64,000 nucleotides of DNA, taken from contig OX337240.1 of the NCBI GenBank assembly GCA_946965045.2, positions 620,001 to 684,000 of the forward strand, written 5' to 3'. Shown here in pieces: positions 1-10,226 of the stretch. Under the pieces are notes generated by a model that saw nothing but the letters and a program-made list of their open reading frames with translations, made no database searches and had not been told where the DNA came from. Position 1 is the first letter of the stretch. Each line of letters starts with the position of its first letter. A program made the translations under genes and the position numbers. This stretch comes from Epithemia pelagica (lineage: Eukaryota; Bacillariophyta; Bacillariophyceae; Surirellales; Surirellaceae).

Positions 1-118
1 GAGACGTGAGTCTGGACGAGGAGCGTGCAGCCAATCTTCGAGCCACCACGGCCAAAGTGAGAGATAAAACGCCGTAGCATACAGCGTACATCGCCTCGTT
101 AATCTCGAAGTTCCTCCG

Positions 119-754
119 TTGTTGGGAAAGGGTGCAGACCAATCTCAAACAACCAATTCCAGAGCTCTGGGTGGCGCTCCAAAATTTGAGGACTTCCATC
201 CACCCTCCGGTCGAGAAGGCATACACCAGCGTATTTTGGATCACGTCAAGGACAGAAGGCGCACGTTGGAACAAGCCATTAGTGATTTGTTCGCGTTTGG
301 AACGGAGCCGGCGAGTGTTGCCCACGAGTTGTTGCTTCAGAGCAAGACCTTTTGGGATGACCTCTGTCATTGGATTGTGCGATACCATCAGCAAGTCCAG
401 GCAGAGAGTGAAGCAAGTTCCCAAGAGGTGTGGATCCTCATTTCCCACTGCGTGCGTGCGATTTTCCGAAGTTTGAGGGAGGCTCGAGCCCCAGGACGTG
501 CAACCAATACTCCAGCTGGTATGCTTTGGGGAACTCTCCGCGCCCATGAAGTTATGAAGGAGTACCGTCAATCGGATTTCAGTGGGCACCCCAAGATCGC
601 CTTGATCCTTCACGAACACTTGATTCGCTTTGCTACGCCGCGATCCAAGTTCTCTTCTCTCAAGACAGGTTTGGAGGATCGAATGGACAAAGTGCAACGT
701 ACGTTGAATTCAGTAGTTGCTGCAAACAACAAAGGATCGACCAAGAAAGCGTGA
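119..754 (+). CDS. Gag-like protein of the DIRS-like element (start uncertain)
   Basis: The frame is open from just after a TAA at 65-67 and codes for about 211 residues. It has no ATG before the first conserved-looking block, so the listed start is a TTG and the true start may lie upstream or be lost. The product is predicted to be helical, with alternating acidic and basic stretches and a Lys/Ser-rich C-terminus (NNKGSTKKA). No zinc knuckle is visible. It is called gag-like from its position, ahead of the RT frame and in the same direction. The family assignment is inference. Confidence 0.45.
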   Translation: MLGKGADQSQTTNSRALGGAPKFEDFHPPSGREGIHQRILDHVKDRRRTLEQAISDLFAFGTEPASVAHELLLQSKTFWDDLCHWIVRYHQQVQAESEASSQEVWILISHCVRAIFRSLREARAPGRATNTPAGMLWGTLRAHEVMKEYRQSDFSGHPKIALILHEHLIRFATPRSKFSSLKTGLEDRMDKVQRTLNSVVAANNKGSTKKA

Positions 755-766
755 TCCATCAATATT

Positions 767-2002
767 GTGATGGAGGGAGGAAATCGGAAACGGAAGGTGT
801 TGGAGGATTTGGAGAAACAAGCGATTGAAAAGGAAAAGGGCGAAGGCGAGTGCTGTGATAACCACTCGACAAAGTTTAATTGTTACGTAAAAGATTCGTC
901 GAATTCCACGTCGCCTGTTGGAGTGGCTGAGCGAAAGATCACTCGGTTGAAAGTAGGTAAAGGTGATTGTAAGATTGGGTTGGCGAGCGGTGGGACTCCC
1001 TTTTGGTTTTGGGCGGTGTCATCGCTGGGTGAGGTATTATGGATTGATACACCGGAAGAGAAGGTAGACAATGGGGAAACTGGAGCTTCCAGTTGGGCGA
1101 AGTTAGCGATCAGTCGAGAGAATCGCTTGTCGAAAAACAAGGGAACAAAGAAGATGAGAATCACGGTTCGGCAACCACAATCCTGGCAGGTTCGACCAGA
1201 AGTTGACGTTGTGTTGTTCGATGGAGGGTGGACTCCCACACCTGGCCATCCAGTTTGGAAAATGCCAACGGTTCAAGTGGTGTGTTGGATTGGAGGTCGG
1301 CAGGGTGCAGGACCACATCGTCAAGACCCACGGTGGACGACAACGACGATGCTACTGAGCCATGATGAATTGGGTGGAGTCACGACACAAGAGTCGCTGA
1401 TTCATGTGGCCGAGCGAGTGGTGGAAGAAAGAACGAACCGTTTTGTTGATTGTTGGAGGAATTTCATGGAACCAGGATTGGAGAATACAACGATGAGTGG
1501 TGTCATCGATCCAACGATTAATGGGCGCGACTGCCCGGCACCAACGGCATATGATCCAACGAAGGAGGGCGTCGGACTGGTCCATAGAAAGATGAACTGG
1601 AAGAAGGATCGACACCGAACTCATGTGCTCCCCAGTGTTTTCACCACATCGAGTTATGTGGAGCGTCGCCTCGCTCCCCAAGAGTTGGCAATTGCGTTGG
1701 ATTTCCCGGCTGAGCTTCATAAGAGGGGTTCACGGGATGAGTTGAATTGTTGGATAGAAGGACTGGTGGTTCCATTCAAATGTCGCGTCCAGGTTGCTCT
1801 CTCGTTGCGAGAATGGATGAGTGGAACACAGGAACAGGAGGAGGAAGAGTTGGTTCGTGATTTGGATTCTCGGCAAAGGGACCGAAATTCAGCGGCGAAT
1901 TCTGATGAGGCACGAATGACGGAAGTTGAGGCTTTGTACTCAGCTCTTGAAAGTGACGAAGGAGTTAGCTCATTGAATATCGAGGAACGTCGTGAGATAT
2001 AA
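767..2002 (+). CDS. Second gag-like/linker protein of the DIRS-like element
   Basis: This 411-residue frame starts 12 bp after the upstream frame ends. It begins with a Lys/Glu-rich stretch (MMEGGNRKRKVLEDLEK), has a Trp-rich middle and ends in an acidic tail. No family was recognised. After its stop the coding-looking sequence continues in another frame (2005-2130, including PTYLWDDRICDKLG) and then in the RT frame. It was therefore probably the N-terminal half of one long protein with the reverse transcriptase, now broken by two frameshifts. The join is inferred from residue character only. Confidence 0.45.
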   Translation: MMEGGNRKRKVLEDLEKQAIEKEKGEGECCDNHSTKFNCYVKDSSNSTSPVGVAERKITRLKVGKGDCKIGLASGGTPFWFWAVSSLGEVLWIDTPEEKVDNGETGASSWAKLAISRENRLSKNKGTKKMRITVRQPQSWQVRPEVDVVLFDGGWTPTPGHPVWKMPTVQVVCWIGGRQGAGPHRQDPRWTTTTMLLSHDELGGVTTQESLIHVAERVVEERTNRFVDCWRNFMEPGLENTTMSGVIDPTINGRDCPAPTAYDPTKEGVGLVHRKMNWKKDRHRTHVLPSVFTTSSYVERRLAPQELAIALDFPAELHKRGSRDELNCWIEGLVVPFKCRVQVALSLREWMSGTQEQEEEELVRDLDSRQRDRNSAANSDEARMTEVEALYSALESDEGVSSLNIEERREI

Positions 2003-2099
2003 AAGCGACAAAGTCAGACGATGCAGAAGTCCCCACTTACCTGTGGGATGATCGCATCTGTGACAAACTGGGGATTCAGGACATAGCCCAACAGGCAAA

Positions 2100-4529
2100 G
2101 TGTGTCAAGGCCCTCAATGTTATTCGGAACGGTTAGTCTGTTCGGACTTTTGGGAGTGGTGGCGGTCTCAACGATTTGATCACGATAATGGAGATGTATC
2201 GTTGCGAGACCGAACGCTTCAAGCTGGTCTGAGTGCGTTGGCCCATGCCTCCCAGGCATCATGGTGGGACTGGGACAAGGGTTCCTCGCCGTTTTTCTGG
2301 CGGATGCCGGATGCTCAGTGGATGCGGGAAATGAGGGATGGGATCGCTCCAATGTGGATAGGAGAACCCCCTTCATACCGGCGCAGGCAACAAGCGAATC
2401 CTGATGAAAAACAGAGGGCATTTGAGAAGAAAAAACTGACGAAAGTGAGGACGCGAGGTTATATTGCTCCCACAAACGGCATCAAGTCTTTGACAAGTTT
2501 CTTTTCAGTGCCCAAGGGAGAGGACGATATTCGCATGGTATACGACGGTACCAAAAGCGGGTTGAATGCCTCTCTATTTGCACCTTGGTTCGGGTTGGGC
2601 AATGTCACTTCTATGTTGCGCACTGTAGAATCAAGAACATGGTCAGCAGACAATGATTTTGGTGAGATGTTCCTTAATTTCTGGTTGCATCCGGACTTAA
2701 GGGCATACACGGGCATCGACATCACTGACCTTTTCCCAGAGGAGTTGAAGAAGCGATTTGGAAGAACTCGATTATGGGAAGCATGGACGAGATGCGCCAT
2801 GGGTTTGACTACGTCTCCATATCAGGCGACACAGAATGCACAACGTGTCAAAAGAATCGTATTTGGGGACAAGTCAGATCCGAAAAACATCTTCGGATGG
2901 GTGGACGTCAGATTGAACTTACCAGGGGACGCAGACTATGATCCAAGCGTACCTTGGATTAGCAAGATCCGCGCTGACGGAGTCATCGCAGCTGATGTGC
3001 ATCCTTATGTGGATGATCTCCGAGAAACGGCGCCGACGGAGGAAGAAGCTTGGAATGCAGCGAGCAAAATGGCCAAAGGAGCGGCTTTCTTTGGATTGCA
3101 GGATGCTGCAAGAAAGCGCAGACCCCCAAGCAGAAAACCGGGCGCATGGGCTGGAGCAGTGATAGGAACGGATGAAAATGGAAATGTGTTCAAGACGGTA
3201 TTGGAAGAAAGATGGAAAAAGACTAAGGGGCACATCAACACCCTCAAGCAGTGGGCGAAGGAAGGAGGAAAGATCAATCGCAAGGAGTTAGAACGGGTGA
3301 GAGGTTTTTTGGTGTACGTGTCGCTAACGTTCGACACCATGGTTCCGTACCTCAAAGGCATTCATTTAACATTGGAGACATGGCGATCGGACCGAGATGC
3401 CGAAGGATGGCGATTGCCGGAAAAGGATCGGCGGAAGAGAAAATTTAGCGAGATGATAGCGAATGAAGTGCCTCCAAAAGAAGTGGATCCGGCTCCGCGA
3501 TTTGCAAGCGATGTTGCCGCTCTAGATGAATTGACGAAGGATGAATCGCCACCTCAGATCTTGGCTCGGCCAACAAAAGGAGCGAAAGCAGCGATTATCT
3601 TCGGCGATGCGTCTGGTGAAGGTTTTGGATCATCTCTTTGGCTGTACGGATCAGCGACGGTAGAGACTGAACATGGCCTGTGGACGAAGGCTTATGGAGG
3701 GCGATCATCCAACTATCGCGAATTGTACAATTTGGTGCTCAGGTTGGAAGCTTTGGTGGAGGATGCCACAATACCGAAAGGTTCTGAAATCTTCATGTTT
3801 ACGGATAACTCCACAGCAGAGTCTGCATTTTTCAGAGGCACCTCATCGACGCCGCTCTTGTACGAACTCGTGCTGAGAACGAAACGATTAGAGATGACGG
3901 GACAAGTCTTCGTGCGGGTGATATGGGTTGCAGGGACAAGGATGATTGAGCAAGGGACTGATGGTTTGTCCCGCGGAGATCTGATGACTGGAGTCATGGC
4001 AGGAAGCGACATGCTGATGTATGTGCCATTAAACAAAACTGCCGAGGAAAGGCAAAGTGGATTGGCCGAGTGGCTAAAGAGTTGCGCTCCATCGCTGCCC
4101 TGGAAGGTGTTGGATACCAAGGATTGGTTCGATCGAGCCTTCGATGACGAAAATTTTATCTGGATGCCACCTCCTGCAATTGCCGATGTGGCCGTTGATC
4201 AGTTGTGCGAGGCACGCCATATACGAACTCGAACCGGACACATGTTTATTTGCCCTGCCCTTATGACAAATTGCTGGCGTAAAAAGCTCGGCAAAGTTGC
4301 GGATTGTGTGTTTACCGTGCCAGTGGGCAGTTTCTTGTGGAGAAAATCTCAACACGAACCTTTGATTGTTGCTTTTGTCTGTCCTTTTCTTTACAGACGT
4401 CCCTGGCAAGTTAAGCGGAACAAGAGTTTACTGGAGCAGGTGGACGGGGAATTGCAAGGCTTGTGGCCGACCGGTCCTGCCGCTGTCAGGGATTGCTTGC
4501 GCAAACTTTGGGTGTACCAGGGGGACTAG
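2100..4529 (+). CDS. Reverse transcriptase-RNase H polyprotein, DIRS type
   Basis: This 809-residue frame has the DIRS reverse transcriptase signature, including the catalytic box PYVDDLRE (YVDD at about residues 303-306) and the upstream block RMVYDGTKSGLN. It is followed by an RNase H domain starting at FGDASGEGFGSS (about residue 500) with later acidic residues in FMFTDNSTAES and GTDGLSRGD. The C-terminal block HEPLIVAF...RPWQ resembles the end of other DIRS RT proteins. The listed start is a GTG. The real protein probably began upstream in another frame, because the coding signal crosses frames between 2000 and 2130. It overlaps the recombinase frame by 164 bp. Confidence 0.8.
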   Translation: MCQGPQCYSERLVCSDFWEWWRSQRFDHDNGDVSLRDRTLQAGLSALAHASQASWWDWDKGSSPFFWRMPDAQWMREMRDGIAPMWIGEPPSYRRRQQANPDEKQRAFEKKKLTKVRTRGYIAPTNGIKSLTSFFSVPKGEDDIRMVYDGTKSGLNASLFAPWFGLGNVTSMLRTVESRTWSADNDFGEMFLNFWLHPDLRAYTGIDITDLFPEELKKRFGRTRLWEAWTRCAMGLTTSPYQATQNAQRVKRIVFGDKSDPKNIFGWVDVRLNLPGDADYDPSVPWISKIRADGVIAADVHPYVDDLRETAPTEEEAWNAASKMAKGAAFFGLQDAARKRRPPSRKPGAWAGAVIGTDENGNVFKTVLEERWKKTKGHINTLKQWAKEGGKINRKELERVRGFLVYVSLTFDTMVPYLKGIHLTLETWRSDRDAEGWRLPEKDRRKRKFSEMIANEVPPKEVDPAPRFASDVAALDELTKDESPPQILARPTKGAKAAIIFGDASGEGFGSSLWLYGSATVETEHGLWTKAYGGRSSNYRELYNLVLRLEALVEDATIPKGSEIFMFTDNSTAESAFFRGTSSTPLLYELVLRTKRLEMTGQVFVRVIWVAGTRMIEQGTDGLSRGDLMTGVMAGSDMLMYVPLNKTAEERQSGLAEWLKSCAPSLPWKVLDTKDWFDRAFDDENFIWMPPPAIADVAVDQLCEARHIRTRTGHMFICPALMTNCWRKKLGKVADCVFTVPVGSFLWRKSQHEPLIVAFVCPFLYRRPWQVKRNKSLLEQVDGELQGLWPTGPAAVRDCLRKLWVYQGD

Positions 4530-5829
4530 CAGAGTCTGTGACGGAATTTGGCATGCAAGATGCTACAAGCAGCTGACAGAGGACAAATTTCCTGTCTATG
4601 AAGCAGGAGACTTGGACGACGCCTTGTTAGATACAGAGCTCCATGGTGAATTGGCCGATGATGAACAGCGCTTCAAAGAAGCACGGGTTGGCGATGATTT
4701 GATGTGTGTGTTTCAATGCGACGATTGTAGCTTCTATAATCTGCAAGGAAGGTTTGCAAACGCACACAAGGAAGCAGACAAGTTGTTGTTGTTGTGCATT
4801 CGCAGAGCGATCTTGGATTCCTTTTGGTCTCGAGAGCGTACTACGGTGGAGAAGAATTGGAGAGAGGTGAGAGGTCTGATCGAAGCTGGTGAAGCCATGG
4901 GTTTGGACCAACCCTTACCACAGCGAGGACCATGTCCAGTGGCAGACGATCAAGGACTCAAGGTGGCTTGCCTCATGTTGATGAAGACGATGAACCAAGG
5001 AAGGAACTCAAGACACATCCAATTTGAAACAGCACGAAAAGTAAGATCAGCGGTGTCAAATTTCTATCATGCGCTGCCGGGTGGAACTGGCTTGGCAACG
5101 GTCGGACACGGTGATCGAGGTGGATTGTTTTTTAGTGGAAGTCCGACGAATTCCCATTGGTATAAGCGATTTATGACAGGTTGTCATCGGCGGATGGGAG
5201 ATGTCTGGATACCAGATCAAGCCACCACATTGGATGAGGTCAAGGCTGGTTTGGCTGTGTTGGAGGAGGAGTGGCAAGGAGGATTGCAGGGTGCAAGGAA
5301 GCGAGAGGTAGCGTTAACAGGTGCATTGGTTGTGGCTGGATTTGTGGCGGCTCTGAGAGGTGAAGAAATCCCTCAAATCGACATCGGATTGATGCGGAAA
5401 TATTGGGTCGAGGGCATTGAATACCCCCGAAAGAAACATGTTCCTTTGGCTCTGGCCGGTCGCTTCAAGCAAACCAACGGAACCTTCAGAATTTACATCC
5501 ACCCATTGGCGGACACGACAAGTTCGGGCATTGAAGTTCGGTTGTGGTTGGAACGAGCCATTCGATGTTGGAATGCCAATGGGGTGACTTCTGGGCCGCT
5601 GTTCCGAGTAACAAAAGGAAATGGGAAGGTATCTCGCGCTTCTGTGGGTGACTTAGACGTCTTATTCCACGATTTGTGGAAGCGCGTGCAGCATCGATAT
5701 CCGCAACTCATTCCAGACATGACAAAGGTGGAGGAGGCATATAGTGTGAGGCGATCATTGCGAAGAGGAGCAACAACAGAGGCTCAAAACAGGGCAATTC
5801 CAACGGACGTACTTGAGGCAAATAATTGA
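4366..5829 (+). pseudogene. Tyrosine recombinase of the DIRS-like element, nonsense-mutated
   Basis: The frame overlaps the end of the RT frame in +1 and has no early ATG, so it may be read by frameshifting or as a fusion. The N-terminus has a Cys/His cluster (CKACG, CANFGC, WHARCY) that could be a small zinc-binding module. The recombinase core follows, with the first catalytic Arg in AALRGEE (about residue 331) and the second block RRSLRRGATTEAQN. The frame stops at TGA 5827-5829. Read through, it continues for 37 codons to 5943 and contains WRKHLRGRG and the candidate nucleophile Tyr in MVERYTDA. The TGA sits where related recombinases have Arg before Trp-Arg-Lys, so a CGA-to-TGA change is likely. 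The truncated product lacks the catalytic Tyr. Confidence 0.75.
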
Positions 5830-5943
5830 TGGAGAAAACACTTGAGAGGAAGAGGAATCCTTCCCACAATGTCGATGGTGGAGAGATACACTGATGCCAA
5901 GGCTTCGGTGGAAGCTCTTGTCAGGTTTTCAGAACTGATGTGA

Positions 5944-6439
5944 AGAAGAAGATCGTAAAATGATAAAGAGATGATGACAAGATATGAGGGGAACGACCAC
6001 ACGGGGTGAAGACTCGACCGTACTACCTAGTGGTACGTCCAGGTCGCTTGTTGTCTGTCAGCTTGACTGTTAAAGATCAATGGGCTATTTCTCCAGGTTG
6101 GTTGCTGGGGGGTGGCACCCTACAGCATCTGACTACTGTACTACTGCGAAGAGATTTCGAGAGTACAGGCTCACTTTGTGAGTAGAAGGAGAATGGCTCA
6201 CTGGTTGGAGACACGCTCGTCCACAGCAGACGCGCATTGTTCAGAATCTGGAGTTCTGGCAGCGCGGCGCGATTCCGGATCCCTCCCTATATGGGATTGA
6301 TATGGGATTGATGGGTGGGGGGCCTATACCCCCCCCCCCCCCAGTGTTGGTTAAGTACTTTAATATAATGTTATCAGGATGATGAACGTGACACGAACTC
6401 TGAAGAGTGTGTTGATTGGAAGAGTGAGGATGAAGTACT
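5944..6439. other. Non-coding stretch after the DIRS-like recombinase
   Basis: No gene is supportable here. The stretch holds a poly-C run at about 6331-6342 and a short tandem ATATGGGATTG. It probably contains the unresolved 3' end of the DIRS-like element. Confidence 0.5.
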
Positions 6440-6490
6440 GTCGTCCTACGTCACATGCGGTTGGGAGGAACTTTCTACGCGCATCCCAAA
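6440..6490. repeat. Distal piece of the duplicated upstream region, cut off by the hAT insertion
   Basis: This stretch matches 20497-20537 (GTCGTCCTACG, then TTGGGAGG.ACTTTCTACGCG, then CATCCCAAA) apart from a 10-bp insertion at 6451-6460 and one substitution. It is the left part of the duplicated promoter region; the rest resumes at 15070 after the hAT element. The last 8 bp (ATCCCAAA, 6483-6490) are the left target-site duplication. Confidence 0.85.
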
Positions 6491-6556
6491 CAGGGTTGTG
6501 TAGCAGGGTTGTAAAGTGACTATAGAGACGATAGTGAATTTACTCTGCTCCTTTTA

Positions 6557-7914
6557 CCCTCGGTATCAGTGTCCACTGCTTAGCTGTTTTTTGTCTGTGC
6601 CATCATTTTAGGTTCCCAGGTGGACACAGACATCATTTTTTGCTTTTGAGACAAATAGAAATGATCAAATGGCAAATTGGCACGCATACCCAGCTGGAGT
6701 TTTCACAGTTTGAAACAGACGCATGCCCAGCAAGCGGCCGTGCGTGGATAACTGCTGGTTGCTCCATAATTCATAATGACAAGCACACAATTCTTTTCTC
6801 TTGTTGCCGAAGCACATCGTACGAATGGCATTCCAGGTGAGTGTGATCCGTTGCCAATTGCCATGACAATTACATAGCTCATGCTCACTGATCACTGACA
6901 CTTGTCACTTTTGTTTGCTCTGCTCATGGGAAGAGAGGCGATCATCTGTTGTGTCTCTGGGTAGCTCATTACGTGCCATTCTACATTTCGAAATGACGGA
7001 TTTTTGATAACTTTCATTCGATTCATAAACAGACTGCAGACATTGTTTTCTTTATATACTAGGAGTAGAAAAAGAACTCAAGTGCTATTCATTTGTAGAG
7101 TTCAGTGCATTCTGAATTCGTTGCAGATCTCTTTTCTGTTTTGAGCATGGCAATGACTCTCAGTTTCACCATGAACACAAGCAGCTCTCACACGCTACAG
7201 CTACAACTTTTGACTCTATGAACTGATAGACATGGAAAGTAGGGTGTGGCAAGAGCAAGAGGGCTTCCCATCTATTTGAAGCAAAAACAACAAAGTGTTC
7301 GGTCATTGAGAAATGAGATGATGCTACGACCTATGACGATAGTGAATCATCTATCCTACAGAAGACATGAAAGCAACCAACCAACAATCAAACAACAAAA
7401 CAATTACTCCTACATCAACAAATGAGACGGGTAAGATACTCCAGTTGTCATCAAGCGGCTTGTTCCTAGTCTACTCGTTCAACAAGAGACAAGCCAAAGG
7501 ATCATGCATGAACAAGAGGAAAGATTGCAGCAGTGATGAGTGAGAAGAAAGAAAAAGAAACAAGAAGATTAGAAATAAGCCACAGTAGTGAGAAGTGAGA
7601 AGCAGTTCAGGTTCAGCCCAGCATGTTGCATCCATTGTTCTCACCTCACGTCATGGTCAAGCATTTGGCTCGGTTTTTGGTGTTTTGTGACAGACGAGGA
7701 CGGGAGGGTTGCCCAAAAAATTTGAATCGTGGTGACCAGAGGACAACCACCAACCGTTAACTGTCACATGCACGCTGGCCTTGCTCCAACCCTGAGGAAT
7801 TTTATTGGGTAGACAGACAGACGAAAAACATAAAATGCTGGCTGTGTCCACTTGGGAACCTGTGAAGGTGGCACAGACAAAAAACAGCTAAGCAGTGGAC
7901 ACTGATACCGAGGG
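6557..7914. mobile_element. Nested 1.36-kb TIR element without genes
   Basis: A perfect 46-bp inverted repeat bounds the element, 6557-6602 (starting CCCTCGGTATCAGTG) and 7869-7914. Weaker similarity continues inward for about 45 bp more, including GGTTCCCA.GTGGACACAG in both arms. No reading frame in the interior looks coding. No clean target-site duplication was found at the outer edges, so the superfamily is left open. It lies between the left terminus and the left subterminal repeats of the hAT element, so it inserted after that element formed. Confidence 0.8.
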
Positions 7915-8350
7915 AATATATTTTATCAGTGAATATACTTAGTGTTATCGAGTCACCTTCAAAATCATAGTGAACCAACCTAGTGAATTACAATTCCTCT
8001 ATATGATCCTCTTGACTTTACTTAGAATTATGTCTCAAAGTCAATTCACCGTGTCTCTCCACGTGACTTACTCTGTCTACACACATAATTGACTTTGACT
8101 TAGAATTTATCAATAATTCCCTCTAATTCTCTAATAATTCTCTGACTTAAGTAGCGTTTTTCCTAATGACTTAAGTCAATACAACCATTGCATGATACTA
8201 CACTGTAATGTCTGCTAGTTAACGGTATATGGTGCCAGGTGCCAGTGCATATTTGCTCGTTACACACTCTGCACTCTGCACCTCTGCACCTCTGCATTCG
8301 ACACTCTGCACTTCTATTCGTTTCAAGTCTACTTTCTGCTTTGAAACAAA
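7915..8350. promoter_or_regulatory. Left subterminal repeat region and glycosylase gene leader
   Basis: Short motifs of the GACTTA, TTAGAATT and AGTCAATTC type recur in both orientations from 7930 to 8180. They mirror those at the right end of the hAT element. From about 8266 to 8312 CTCTGCA is repeated five times just before the ATG at 8351. No gene is seen. Confidence 0.55.
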
Positions 8351-10115
8351 ATGGTTCCTGCATGGAAGAGCCATCACCACATTATTTACGAATCGAGATG
8401 TCAAACTCGATACATCCTTCACTGTCCCATTTCACTTGTTATATTTTTGGAAGAAGAACTTCACTCACCACAAGATGACAACGAAGATGAGAGTCTCGTG
8501 ATGATCCTATCCGATCTCATCTTAACTTGGCTAATCCGAACAAACAAGACTGTGGCGGTCAGACAAGTCAATACATTGTCCTCAAGGACACACAAGTGCA
8601 CAGCCAACAGCATCTCTTCCAACAAGGCAATTGAACAAATCTCACAAACTATCATTGAAGCAGCAACTTCTGCTTCCTTGACCCATTTTATTGACACCGA
8701 TTACCCAGAACATGCCAATCCATGTTTGGAGATCTATTGTTTACCTACCTTTGAACGACAAGAATGTTCCAACAAGCATTTGCTACGCTGTTCCGAATAT
8801 ATGATAGAGCAAAGCAAATTTTGCCATCTCCCCTTCTCAAGTCTCATCATGTCTTGGATGGTTCGAACGAATTGTCGTTTTCTTGTGCAGTCCCCAATTC
8901 CAACTGGAGAGGAAGGTCCTCGTTTCATGTTTCTTCCTAGCACCATCTTTCCTCTCATTGACCTATTTGTGGACAAAGTAAGAGTCTTCATTGATGAAAA
9001 TGACAAACCAACACAACAACAAACCAACCCTGCCAATCCTACGAACATTGAATCTATCTCTCCCCAACTTGTCACCCCGGTCTCTACAAAGAAAAGGAAA
9101 CAGACGACCGTGAATAAATCATTGTTCCATCCTTATTCTACTCGGACAAGAACTACGCAAATCTCACAACTACTACAATCTGCATCTCGGTCAAAGATCA
9201 AAATTAAATACCACATCCGTGGTATGACAACAGAACGACATATGCCAGGTCAACCACCCATTTTACTGCCTCTCTGAAGGAAAATTCATGTCCTATACAT
9301 CACTTGATCCGGTCACCATGCAAAAACAACGCAATCTCCTGTTTGGTCTTCTAAGTTTTCGTAACCATCTGCTCAACAACAACATCGTTTCCCCAAGAGA
9401 CAACTGGGAACAATGGATGGACGACTATTTGGAAAATCCCTCAACTATTGGTGATTCACATTCTCAACAACCAGACCGTGCCTTTATGTGCTTAATTATC
9501 ATCATTATGAGCTCGAGCACATCGGATTCTCACCTTGGCAAAATTATCCCTCGGTTATTTTCCATCGGGCTAACCTCTGCCACCGCTTGTATCGATATTG
9601 CAACCCAATACGGCATGGATGCATTCTGTGCTCTAATCTCTGATGCAGGACGATACTATCAGAATGCGGAACGAATTGTAAACTGCGCGGACTATTTTAT
9701 ACAGACACATGGAGGAGTGATCCCTCCTAATATTTGTGCCCAAGAATTTCAACGTCTACGCGGCATTGGACACAAGACCGTTATGATTGTCCTATCTTCT
9801 TCATTTTCTCGCGATGAGGGGATACCATGTGACGTCCACGTATTCCGATGGTCTTTCCAATTGGAATGGACACGTGGCAAAAAGATGGAGAGTGACTCTT
9901 TCCGTTGTTCCAATCTCTTAACCTCGTGGATACCCAGGGATTCGTGGAAACAGATTAATCCATTATTTGGATCTCTCGGGCCACTCCTACAATCAAACAA
10001 AACTCGCCCACAAGTGCTTTCATTGCTTGATTCCTATTCCGAAACACATGCTGGCAATAATGTGAAGCAACTGGTACCTATGATGGCCAACATATATCAA
10101 CGCAGCGGAAAGTAG
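8351..10115 (+). CDS. Endonuclease III-like HhH-GPD DNA glycosylase, two exons (hAT cargo)
   Basis: Exon 1 (8351-9221) and exon 2 (9280-10115) join in frame across a 58-bp GT-AG intron (GTATGA...CTGAAG), giving 568 residues. The C-terminal part carries the HhH-GPD signature LRGIGHKTVMIVL with the catalytic-type Lys (about 456) and, 19 residues on, the G/PD-loop Asp in CDVHVFR (about 475). This family excises damaged or modified bases. The C-terminal Cys cluster that binds the 4Fe-4S centre in Endo III, MutY and DEMETER-type enzymes is not visible. The N-terminal 290 residues match nothing I recognise. The gene faces the hAT transposase tail to tail inside the same TIRs, so it is element cargo. 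The intron is predicted, not proven; two separate frames is the alternative. Confidence 0.75.
9222..9279 (+). other. Predicted 58-bp intron in the HhH-GPD gene
   Basis: GTATGA at the donor and CTGAAG at the acceptor give a phase-1 intron. Its removal deletes the only stop between the two frames (TGA at 9275-9277) and restores one open frame with the split codon G|GA. Confidence 0.6.
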
Positions 10116-10226
10116 AATTAATTGGATATTACTATAGTTCTTAGTTCTTTCTTCATGAAAGTCTTTGGTTTTTGGTGGATTGTGGATATCTTTCTTTGTT
10201 TTCTGTTTGTGTTTCGGTACTGTAAC

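Larger units (their letters stand above)
1..5943 (+). mobile_element. DIRS-like tyrosine-recombinase retroelement, 5' end outside window
   Basis: The order of reading frames is gag-like, second gag-like or linker, reverse transcriptase with RNase H, then tyrosine recombinase, which is the DIRS order. There is no DDE integrase or aspartic protease. The frames overlap or are shifted against each other. The left terminus lies outside the window, so the terminal and internal complementary repeats that would confirm a DIRS element cannot be checked. The copy is decayed: the coding frame shifts twice near 2000-2130 and an in-frame TGA interrupts the recombinase at 5827. The right end lies somewhere in 5944-6439 and was not resolved. 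Confidence 0.8.

Noticed and set aside
4279-4396. Possible 118-bp intron joining RT and recombinase frames of the DIRS-like element
   Set aside because: GTAAAA...TTTACAG fits in phase, but the removed stretch codes for the HEPLIVAF...RPWQ block that looks like conserved RT C-terminus, so overlapping frames or frameshifting is more likely.
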